From an uncultured Oscillospiraceae bacterium (GTDB lineage Bacteria; Bacillota; Clostridia; Oscillospirales; Acutalibacteraceae), in NCBI GenBank assembly GCA_900556765.1, contig USQH01000105.1:1-5048 (forward strand): DNA of 5,048 bases, read 5' to 3'. This document shows, in pieces, positions 1-4,146 of this stretch; the stretch's first letter is position 1, and each line of letters begins with the position of its first letter. The notes beneath the pieces are model-generated. The model saw nothing but the letters and a program-made list of their open reading frames with translations, did not search any database and was not told the DNA's origin. The position numbers were made by a program, and so were the translations under genes.

Positions 1-316
1 CCTCTTTCATTCTTTCTTTAAGCTTGTCTATCGCCTCCTTGACAGATACGTATTCGTATCCGTATTCATGCAAAAATTCTCTGTTTTCTTTCGAAAAAAG
101 CACCTTTTTCAAAGCATTTTCGTTGTATATTAAATTTATGCATCTTTTTTCATAACATTTAAGACGAACGAGAAAAAAACCTCGGTGTGAGAAATTTTCG
201 GTGATTTTCTCAGCAAGTCCGCTTTCCTCCGTCTTTACACTTATCATACTTGCCGGCTTTATTCCGGCAAATGTTATTCCGCAGTTTCTGCCAATCAGAT
301 ATTCGGTACTACTCAA
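1..316 (-). CDS. DUF3793 family protein, partial (3' end beyond left edge)
   Basis: The minus strand is open from a TTG codon at 316-314 to the window edge, giving 105 residues. The start follows an AGGAG Shine-Dalgarno with a 6-nt spacer; upstream the frame stays open to about 377 without any ATG. The N-terminal motif (residues 11-20, NCGITFAGIK) matches the family signature usually written CAP-T-LAGIK. A predicted beta segment at 46-53 (RGFFLVRL), an I-Y-N-E-NAL-K stretch at 62-70, and FLHEYGY at 81-87 before an amphipathic helix also fit DUF3793, usually about 180-200 residues long. Biochemical function is unknown. From memory, relatives often lie near flavodoxin or ferrous-iron genes, which cannot be checked here. 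The gene is AT-rich (116 of 316 bases are G or C) and uses many AAA, ATA and AGA codons, unlike its neighbours. Family call quite sure; role unknown. Confidence 0.82.
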   Translation of the reverse strand, partial: MSSTEYLIGRNCGITFAGIKPASMISVKTEESGLAEKITENFSHRGFFLVRLKCYEKRCINLIYNENALKKVLFSKENREFLHEYGYEYVSVKEAIDKLKERMKE

Positions 317-322
317 ATCAAT

Positions 323-327
323 CTCCT
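323..327 (-). promoter_or_regulatory. Shine-Dalgarno deciding the TTG start of the DUF3793 gene
   Basis: AGGAG on the minus strand, 6 nt before the TTG at 316-314. The other nearby TTG (322-320) runs into TGA after one codon, and no ATG lies upstream in frame, so this site fixes the start. Confidence 0.75.
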
Positions 328-336
328 GTTCTACTT

Positions 337-354
337 GGTTAGCGGCTGCTAACC
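337..354. promoter_or_regulatory. Palindromic operator 1 (GGTTAGC-N4-GCTAACC)
   Basis: A perfect inverted repeat: GGTTAGC, four bases (GGCT), GCTAACC. It lies between the minus-strand -10 (376-381) and the DUF3793 Shine-Dalgarno, so a protein bound here would sit just downstream of the transcription start. The same half-sites recur at 434-451. The shape resembles operators of DtxR/IdeR/MntR-type metal-dependent repressors (TTAG...CTAA half-sites), but that assignment is inference. Confidence 0.65.
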
Positions 355-375
355 TTATTTTAAAAAAATATAATT

Positions 376-402
376 ATTATAAGATTTTAATTGCAATAAC
401 AA
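376..402 (-). promoter_or_regulatory. Likely sigma-A promoter of the DUF3793 gene
   Basis: On the minus strand a perfect TATAAT lies at 381-376. The best -35, TTGTTA at 402-397, leaves a 15-bp spacer, shorter than ideal, so the promoter may depend on an activator or use a weak AATTGT at 17 bp instead. It sits between the two palindromes, which supports repression from both sides. Confidence 0.5.
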
Positions 403-429
403 TTTACAAAACGCATATTGCTGAATTGC

Positions 430-455
430 GTATGGTTAGCAACTGCTAACCATAC
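430..455. promoter_or_regulatory. Palindromic operator 2 (11-bp half-sites around AACT)
   Basis: A perfect 11-bp inverted repeat, GTATGGTTAGC and GCTAACCATAC, separated by AACT. The core is the same GGTTAGC-N4-GCTAACC as operator 1, and the centres are 97 bp apart. It lies upstream of the minus-strand promoter and about 105 bp before the plus-strand pduL -35, so it could serve DUF3793 by looping or could influence pduL. Identical cores with different spacers and flanks argue for a protein-binding site rather than a duplication. Confidence 0.65.
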
Positions 456-558
456 ATAGAATAACAGACACATAAAGAAAAGTCAAGCTTTTGAATAAAA
501 AATATATCAATACATCAATATACTTTTTCAATGTAACGTCACAAATTTGATAAAACAC

Positions 559-587
559 TTGAAATGAGTAGGCAAAAGGATTAAAAT
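559..587 (+). promoter_or_regulatory. Likely sigma-A promoter of pduL
   Basis: TTGAAA at 559-564 and TAAAAT at 582-587 are separated by exactly 17 bp. The start point would be near 594, giving a leader of about 30 nt that contains the AAAGGAA ribosome site at 609-615. Confidence 0.5.
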
Positions 588-624
588 CAATTTAATAAGC
601 AAAAGATGAAAGGAACTGTTAAAT

Positions 625-1200
625 ATGGCAAAAGTTTTAGTTGAGACTTCCGCTCGCCACGTCCACGTTTCACGCGAAGCACTTGATATCCTTTTCGGTG
701 AGGGATACGAGCTTACCCCCAAAAAGAACCTGTCCCAGCCGGGTCAGTTCGCCTGCGAGGAGAGAGTTACCGTCGTTGGCCCCAAGAAGGAGCTTGCAGG
801 TGTTTCCATCCTCGGCCCTGTTCGTCCCGAGACTCAGGTTGAGCTTTCGCTGACCGACGCACGTTCGATAGGCATTGTCGCACCCGTACGCGAATCAGGT
901 GACATCAAAGGCTCCGCCGGATGCAAGCTGATCGGACCAAAAGGCGAGATCGAAATAACCGAGGGCGTTATTGCCGCAAAGCGTCATATTCATATGACTC
1001 CCGATGACGCTGCCGCTTTCGGCGTCAAGGACACTCAGGTCGTTAAAGTTGCCGTTGAGACCGACGGACGCAGCCTTACTTTCGGCGACGTTGTAGTTCG
1101 TGTTAGCCCGAAGTATGCGCTGGCTATGCATATCGACACAGACGAGTCCAATGCCGCCGGCATTGCTCCCGGAACGATGGGCGAGGTCATTGTCGACTGA
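625..1200 (+). CDS. pduL: PduL-type phosphate acyltransferase (phosphotransacetylase)
   Basis: A 191-residue protein of the PduL family, which moves an acyl group between CoA and phosphate (acetyl- or propanoyl-CoA to acyl phosphate), normally feeding acetate/propionate kinase for ATP. It carries the paired PduL-domain signatures: HVHVS at 12-16, an Arg-containing GPVRPETQVE at 64-73, HIHM at 121-124 and a late MHIDTDE at 168-174. The histidines correspond to the two zinc sites of the family. Residues after Met1 go straight into the fold (AKVLVETSARHVHVS), so the N-terminal extension that directs PduL into microcompartments is absent; a cytosolic enzyme in acetate metabolism is inferred. The ATG follows AAAGGAA with about 10 nt spacing. 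No kinase gene or shell protein is adjacent. The gene is followed by three T6 runs and a hairpin. Family assignment is firm; substrate preference (acetyl versus propanoyl) is not visible. Confidence 0.93.
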   Translation: MAKVLVETSARHVHVSREALDILFGEGYELTPKKNLSQPGQFACEERVTVVGPKKELAGVSILGPVRPETQVELSLTDARSIGIVAPVRESGDIKGSAGCKLIGPKGEIEITEGVIAAKRHIHMTPDDAAAFGVKDTQVVKVAVETDGRSLTFGDVVVRVSPKYALAMHIDTDESNAAGIAPGTMGEVIVD

Positions 1201-1239
1201 TTTTTTCATACAATTGTTTTTTCGTGTTTTTTGAAAAAA

Positions 1240-1268
1240 TAATAAAAACCGCTTTTTGGCACATAATA
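1240..1268 (+). promoter_or_regulatory. Candidate forespore (sigma-G type) promoter for spoVAE
   Basis: CATAATA at 1262-1268 matches all positions of the Bacillus sigma-G -10 consensus (CATNHTA). TAATA, 17 bp upstream at 1240-1244, matches 3-4 of 5 positions of the -35 consensus (GHATR or GYATR). Transcription would begin near 1275, giving a leader of roughly 15 nt that begins at the ribosome site. spoVA genes are known sigma-G targets, which is why I looked. Short motifs in AT-rich DNA arise by chance, so confidence is modest. Confidence 0.4.
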
Positions 1269-1287
1269 AATGCCGAAAGGCGGTTTT
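1245..1287 (+). terminator. Long hairpin downstream of pduL, overlapping the spoVAE ribosome site
   Basis: 1245-1261 pairs with 1271-1287 over 17 consecutive positions (15 Watson-Crick, two G-T), with a 9-nt loop. The plus-strand tail is weak (TTTT is inside the stem, then CTT). On the minus strand the stem is followed by TTTTTATTATTTTTT, a much better terminator tail. It probably ends pduL transcripts, but the 3' arm also contains the spoVAE Shine-Dalgarno. Confidence 0.65.
1276..1283 (+). promoter_or_regulatory. spoVAE Shine-Dalgarno inside the hairpin 3' arm
   Basis: AAAGGCGG sits 7 nt before the ATG at 1291 and is fully base-paired in the 1245-1287 hairpin. It favours 1291 as the start over the ATG at 1270, which lies at the hairpin loop and has no ribosome site. 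Confidence 0.55.
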
Positions 1288-1290
1288 CTT

Positions 1291-1659
1291 ATGGAAATGT
1301 TTTTGGAATATTTATGGGCGTTTGTTATCGGCGGCGTTCTTTGCGTCATCGGTCAGTTGCTCATTGATTTTACCAAGCTGACACCTGCGCGCATACTGGT
1401 CGGCTATGTCGTTGCCGGAGTTATAATCAGCGCTGTCGGTCTTTATCAGCCGCTGGTCGATTTCGCCGGGTGCGGTGCAACCGTTCCGCTGACGGGATTC
1501 GGTCATCTGCTTGCCAAGGGTGTGCGGCAGGCGATCGGCAGTGACGGATTTATCGGTATACTGACGGGCGGACTGACCGCCGCGGCAGGAGGCATTGCGG
1601 CAAGCGTGTTCTTTGGCTACGTCGTTTCGCTGTTTGCAAAACCGAAAATGCGGTCGTGA
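1291..1659 (+). CDS. spoVAE: Stage V sporulation protein AE (SpoVAE)
   Basis: A 122-residue, very hydrophobic protein of the SpoVAC/SpoVAE family, inner-membrane components of the channel that moves dipicolinic acid into the forespore and out during germination. Family marks are LWAFVIGGVLCVIGQLLID at 8-26, GLYQPLVDFAGCGATVPLTG at 50-69 and GFIGILTGG at 86-94. Membrane segments are likely near 8-26, 37-56, 87-100 and 102-116, with a basic tail (AKPKMRS). Length agrees with SpoVAE (about 116 in Bacillus subtilis, from memory) rather than the longer SpoVAC. The ATG at 1291 is preferred to 1270, which would add MPKGGFL from hairpin sequence. The usual partners spoVAC and spoVAD are not adjacent, so this copy stands alone and may be a second or relocated one. 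Its 3' end forms part of a terminator. Confidence 0.92.
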   Translation: MEMFLEYLWAFVIGGVLCVIGQLLIDFTKLTPARILVGYVVAGVIISAVGLYQPLVDFAGCGATVPLTGFGHLLAKGVRQAIGSDGFIGILTGGLTAAAGGIAASVFFGYVVSLFAKPKMRS

Positions 1660-1679
1660 AAAACGACCGCATTATTTTT
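1647..1679. terminator. Two-sided terminator at the 3' ends of spoVAE and the deacylase gene
   Basis: An 11-bp perfect stem (1647-1657 with 1663-1673) with a 5-nt GAAAA loop. In the plus direction it is followed by ATTTTT; in the minus direction by TTTTCGGTTTT. The 5' arm encodes the last spoVAE codons and the loop contains part of its stop. It suits convergent genes ending at 1659 and 1718. Confidence 0.8.
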
Positions 1680-1717
1680 GTGACTTTTCGATCGTTTACA
1701 GCCGATTTTCATAATTA

Positions 1718-2206
1718 TCAAAAATCAAAGTATTCCGCTTTGACCCCGTTGTCGGTAAGCATATTAAGCAAATCGTCAGCCGCCATGAATACGGTCGCGG
1801 TGTTTTCGTTAGGGTGAATACCGATCAGCCCTCCGCGAAAGGACTCGTCAATATATACTTGAACTTTGTGCTCTGAGTCGTTCAGTGTGCCGAATGGTGT
1901 GACCGATCCTTTTTGCAGTCCCATAATGGCGCCGAGATCATCCTCCGATGCAAAGGTCAACGGCCGCGTGCCGAGGCGGCGTCGAAGCTCCTTCATATCG
2001 GCGCGCTTTTCCTCGCTGACGGTAAAAAGGTAATAATTGCGCTTTTTATCGTCTCGTACAAAGAGATTTTTGGCTATCCTATCGCTGTGCGGCAGACCGA
2101 TCGCCAGCATTTCGTCGATCGTGTAGACCGCTGTGTGCTCGACCTTTTCGTAATTTATTCCTTTTTCGTCCAGTATATTGTATACACGCTGTGTTATTTC
2201 GCTCAT
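1718..2206 (-). CDS. YbaK/ProX-type aminoacyl-tRNA deacylase
   Basis: A 162-residue protein of the YbaK/prolyl-tRNA editing superfamily, closest by motif to the free-standing ProX/PrdX group, which hydrolyses mischarged Ala-tRNA(Pro) or similar errors in the cytosol. An N-terminal helix (about 1-18) precedes the editing domain (about 22-155). Visible marks are IAKNLFVRD at 45-53, whose Lys46 is the conserved catalytic lysine position, KGSVTPFG at 99-106, and the GIHPNENTATV loop at 129-139. The full domain is present with no disruption. The start has GGGAG upstream with a wide 13-nt spacer; the earlier ATG at about 2225 hits a stop. The gene begins 33 bp after the stop of the upstream 114-residue gene and probably shares its promoter. 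In amino-acid-fermenting clostridia a relative (PrdX) sits with proline reductase genes, but none are seen here. The tRNA substrate cannot be read from sequence. Confidence 0.9.
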   Translation of the reverse strand: MSEITQRVYNILDEKGINYEKVEHTAVYTIDEMLAIGLPHSDRIAKNLFVRDDKKRNYYLFTVSEEKRADMKELRRRLGTRPLTFASEDDLGAIMGLQKGSVTPFGTLNDSEHKVQVYIDESFRGGLIGIHPNENTATVFMAADDLLNMLTDNGVKAEYFDF

Positions 2207-2239
2207 AAATAATTCACTGCTCCCATGTTGTTGTATTGA

Positions 2240-2584
2240 TCAGAATTTTACCGGTACCTCATTGCGTCCGGCGTCGAGGTAATCGTCATACCGCTCGTTG
2301 AGCCATTGCAATACCTGATCTCTGCCCTCGTCGGAGAGCGGAAAGTCGGCATATTTGTGTTCATCCGGCTGATTTTTTGTCAGCACGTCGTACGACTGAG
2401 CTTTAATTATCGGATTTTCGGCGTCCTCCTTGTTTACCTCCAGCTTGTAGCAAAAAGCATTGAAGGAGAGCGAAACGGCGTCGACCGAGCCGGTATATGT
2501 ATTGCCGTGGGTGGAAAATTTGTCTCCCGACAGCCATCCGAGCTTAGGTACGATGAGTTTTTCCCTGCTGTCAGTCTTGTCCAT
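2240..2584 (-). CDS. Hypothetical protein, 114 residues
   Basis: I do not recognise this family. The protein is 114 residues, acidic and soluble, with no signal peptide, membrane segment or metal motif. It opens with a polar stretch (1-10), then probable beta strands around 11-50 (IVPKLGWLSGDKF, DAVSLSFNAFCYKLEV), a charged loop at 51-58, and a C-terminal helix around 84-104 (LSDEGRDQVLQWLNERYDDY). It has one cysteine (45). A longer reading from 2671 is possible but lacks a ribosome site and would contain the promoter at 2628-2656; the ATG at 2584 has AGGA with an 8-nt spacer, so I chose it. It is the first gene of a likely two-gene unit with the deacylase 33 bp downstream, and is divergent from mrp. 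Codon use resembles the neighbours, supporting a real gene. Confidence 0.75.
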   Translation of the reverse strand: MDKTDSREKLIVPKLGWLSGDKFSTHGNTYTGSVDAVSLSFNAFCYKLEVNKEDAENPIIKAQSYDVLTKNQPDEHKYADFPLSDEGRDQVLQWLNERYDDYLDAGRNEVPVKF

Positions 2585-2627
2585 ATAATCAGTCCTGCTT
2601 TCCGTAATCTCGTTGTCATTAAACAAT

Positions 2628-2656
2628 ATTTTACTCCATGAACGGGCGGTTTGCAA
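2628..2656 (-). promoter_or_regulatory. Likely sigma-A promoter of the 114-residue gene and deacylase
   Basis: On the minus strand TTGCAA (2656-2651) and TAAAAT (2633-2628) are spaced by exactly 17 bp. The start point would be near 2621, about 37 nt before the ATG at 2584. Its location rules against the longer reading from 2671. Confidence 0.6.
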
Positions 2657-2663
2657 TAATTTA

Positions 2664-2692
2664 TTGCACATGATAAAAATGTGTGTTAAACT
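2664..2692 (+). promoter_or_regulatory. Possible promoter of mrp
   Basis: TTGCAC (2664-2669), a 17-bp spacer and TAAACT (2687-2692), with TG one base ahead of the -10 (extended -10 form). A TATACT at 2692-2697 is a better -10 but has no -35 at the right distance. The region is back to back with the divergent promoter at 2628-2656. Confidence 0.4.
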
Positions 2693-2721
2693 ATACTGAG
2701 TTAAAAAAATATAAAAATCCT

Positions 2722-2726
2722 GGGAG
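2722..2726 (+). promoter_or_regulatory. Shine-Dalgarno deciding the mrp start
   Basis: GGGAG abuts the ATG at 2727 with no spacer, so that ATG cannot use it. It lies 9 nt before the ATG at 2736, which is therefore the likely start. Confidence 0.7.
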
Positions 2727-2735
2727 ATGTTTATT

Positions 2736-3563
2736 ATGGGTTGCAGTCACGACTGCTCAAGCTGCTCGGAAGGATGCTCCGAAAAAAAGCCGGAGAGCCT
2801 GCTTGTTGAGCAGAACCATATGTCAAATGTTAAGAATGTCATTGCTGTTGTCAGCGGTAAGGGCGGCGTCGGCAAGTCGCTGGTCACATCTATGCTCGCC
2901 GTCACGATGCAGCGCAGGGGACTTACCGCCGCTATACTGGACGGCGACATCACCGGGCCGTCCATTCCGAAATCGTTCGGTATGCATGAGAAAGCAATAG
3001 GAACCGAGGATGGCCTCTATCCGACCGTTACAAAATCGGGCATACGCATAATGTCGACCAATCTGCTGCTTGAGAACGAGACCGATCCGGTCATTTGGCG
3101 CGGCCCGGTCATCGCCGGTATGGTAAAGCAGTTTTGGAGCGACGTCGTATGGGGCGACGTGGACTATATGTTTGTCGATATGCCTCCGGGAACCGGCGAC
3201 GTGCCGCTTACCGTGTTTCAGTCACTGCCTGTTAAAGGCATCGTCGTCGTCACATCTCCGCAGGAACTGGTCGGCATGATAGTCGAAAAAGCAGTCAATA
3301 TGGCAAACATGATGAAGATACCGGTGCTCGGCATTGTCGAGAATATGTCATATTTTGAATGTCCCGACTGCGGAAAACGTCACAATATATACGGTGACAG
3401 TCATATCGACGAGATTGCCGCAAAGCACGGCATCGTCTCGGTTGCGAAGCTGCCTATCTGCTCCGATATTGCGCGCTGGTGCGATCAGGGACTTATCGAG
3501 CTGTACGAGGGCGACTGGCTTGACGGACTTGCCGATTCTCTCGAGCAGGCGGTAGAGAAATGA
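2736..3563 (+). CDS. mrp: Mrp/NBP35-family Fe-S cluster carrier ATPase
   Basis: A 275-residue deviant-Walker P-loop ATPase of the Mrp/ApbC/NBP35 family, cytosolic proteins that bind and transfer Fe-S clusters to apo-proteins. The P-loop is VSGKGGVGKS at 39-48 with the signature lysine 42; LDGDITGPSIP lies at 68-78, and the switch II motif DMPPGTGD at 148-155. A CPDC pair (Cys209, Cys212), the family's cluster-bridging motif, precedes NIYGD. The N-terminus carries four cysteines (3, 7, 10, 14; CX3CX2CX3C), reminiscent of the extra N-terminal cluster of NBP35; whether it binds a cluster is inference. The start at 2736 is set by the GGGAG site. Length is normal for single-domain Mrp. The stop overlaps the next ATG by 4 bp, so the downstream cysteine-rich protein is probably co-translated. 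The family call is firm; client proteins are unknown. Confidence 0.94.
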   Translation: MGCSHDCSSCSEGCSEKKPESLLVEQNHMSNVKNVIAVVSGKGGVGKSLVTSMLAVTMQRRGLTAAILDGDITGPSIPKSFGMHEKAIGTEDGLYPTVTKSGIRIMSTNLLLENETDPVIWRGPVIAGMVKQFWSDVVWGDVDYMFVDMPPGTGDVPLTVFQSLPVKGIVVVTSPQELVGMIVEKAVNMANMMKIPVLGIVENMSYFECPDCGKRHNIYGDSHIDEIAAKHGIVSVAKLPICSDIARWCDQGLIELYEGDWLDGLADSLEQAVEK

Positions 3564-4009
3564 GCCACGCGGAAAAGGCGGTATCGTTGTTCAAATCGGG
3601 ATATAACTGTTCACAGGCGGTATTTGCTGCATTTTGCGATGTCACCGGTATCGACGAGCAGACCGCTCTTATGATTGCGTCGTCTTTCGGCGGCGGAATG
3701 GGCAGAATGCGCGAGGTGTGCGGCGCTGTCAGCGGAATGTTTATGGTCGCGGGACAGCTTTACGGATACGCCGATCCTTGCGACAACGCCGCGAAAAAGG
3801 AGCATTACGCGCTTATTCAGCGCATGGCGGCGGAGTTCAAGGAAGAAAACGGCTCTATCATCTGCCGCGAATTGCTCGGACTTGCTCCCGACGGTGCAAC
3901 GCCGACGCCGCGCACCGACGAATTTTACAAAAAACGCCCCTGTGTGGAGCTGGTTGCGATGTGCGCCGAAATAATGGACAAGATAATTGCCGAAAAGGGT
4001 ATAAACTGA
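3560..4009 (+). CDS. C_GCAxxG_C_C family protein
   Basis: A 149-residue cysteine-rich protein of the C_GCAxxG_C_C family (PF09719/TIGR01909 as I recall), thought to be redox-active, without an established reaction. Seven cysteines occur at 17, 26, 54, 74, 102, 128 and 135. The family signature is visible as YNCSQAVFAAF at 15-25, the glycine run SSFGGGMGRMREVCGAVSG at 41-59, and ICRELLG at 101-107, closing with CVELVAMC at 128-135. Probable helices dominate; I see no signal peptide or clear membrane segment, so a cytosolic location is likely. Its ATG overlaps the mrp stop (ATGA), implying translational coupling and suggesting that Mrp may supply or remodel an Fe-S cluster on this protein; that link is inference. 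The gene is complete, and a terminator follows 29 bp after the stop. Confidence 0.9.
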   Translation: MSHAEKAVSLFKSGYNCSQAVFAAFCDVTGIDEQTALMIASSFGGGMGRMREVCGAVSGMFMVAGQLYGYADPCDNAAKKEHYALIQRMAAEFKEENGSIICRELLGLAPDGATPTPRTDEFYKKRPCVELVAMCAEIMDKIIAEKGIN

Positions 4010-4038
4010 AAACATGCGCAATAAATTTTTGAATATGA

Positions 4039-4082
4039 AAAAGGCCTCTGCATGAATTATTTAATCATGCAAGAGGTCTTTT
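4039..4082. terminator. Two-sided terminator between the C_GCAxxG_C_C and LOG genes
   Basis: AAAAGGCCTCT (4039-4049) pairs with 4072-4082 (one G-T), then GCATGA (4050-4055) pairs with TCATGC (4065-4070), leaving one bulged A at 4071 and a 9-nt loop. In the plus direction the U-run is inside the stem (CTTTTG); in the minus direction the stem ends in CCTTTTTCATATT, a better tail for the LOG gene whose stop is at 4147. The stretch 4083-4146 holds nothing else I can support. Confidence 0.7.
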
Positions 4083-4146
4083 GCTTGTTGTTGCAGTCGG
4101 CGAAAAATGTTTGCTCGACGATTTGCGCTTTAATTTTGAAAACGCA

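Larger units (their letters stand above)
317..624. other. AT-rich divergent intergenic region (DUF3793 / pduL)
   Basis: About 308 bp separate the divergent DUF3793 and pduL starts. The region holds two palindromic operators (337-354 and 430-455), a minus-strand -10 between them, and a plus-strand promoter close to pduL. At 506-520 the sequence ATCAATA occurs twice, one base apart, with no obvious role. I see no tRNA, riboswitch-like fold or plausible small gene; open frames here read through the operators and have no ribosome site. Confidence 0.6.

Noticed and set aside
201..449. Plus-strand 82-codon open frame
   Set aside because: It is antisense to the DUF3793 gene, has no ribosome site and runs through both operators; the minus-strand frame has family motifs.
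337..455. CRISPR repeats or transposon inverted ends as an explanation for the two palindromes
   Set aside because: Only two copies, each itself palindromic, 97 bp apart, with no transposase or target duplication; operators explain them better.
895..1209. Minus-strand 104-codon frame inside pduL
   Set aside because: Shadow of pduL with no ribosome site or recognisable motif.
1201..1233. Three T6 runs after pduL as a separate terminator
   Set aside because: No stable stem precedes the runs; they may aid the minus-strand tail of the 1245-1287 hairpin but do not form a terminator alone.
1270..1290. Upstream ATG for spoVAE at 1270
   Set aside because: It lies at the hairpin loop/stem junction without a Shine-Dalgarno, and would add residues encoded by the hairpin arm that SpoVAE proteins do not carry.
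625..1659. Bacterial microcompartment locus suggested by pduL
   Set aside because: No shell protein or signature enzyme gene nearby, and PduL lacks the encapsulation extension.
2585..2671. 29-codon N-terminal extension of the 114-residue gene
   Set aside because: No ribosome site before 2671, and a good promoter (2628-2656) falls inside the extension.
3611..4021. Minus-strand 136-codon and plus-strand 132-codon frames over the C_GCAxxG_C_C gene
   Set aside because: Arg/His-rich shadow translations of a GC-rich gene; neither has a ribosome site or family motif.
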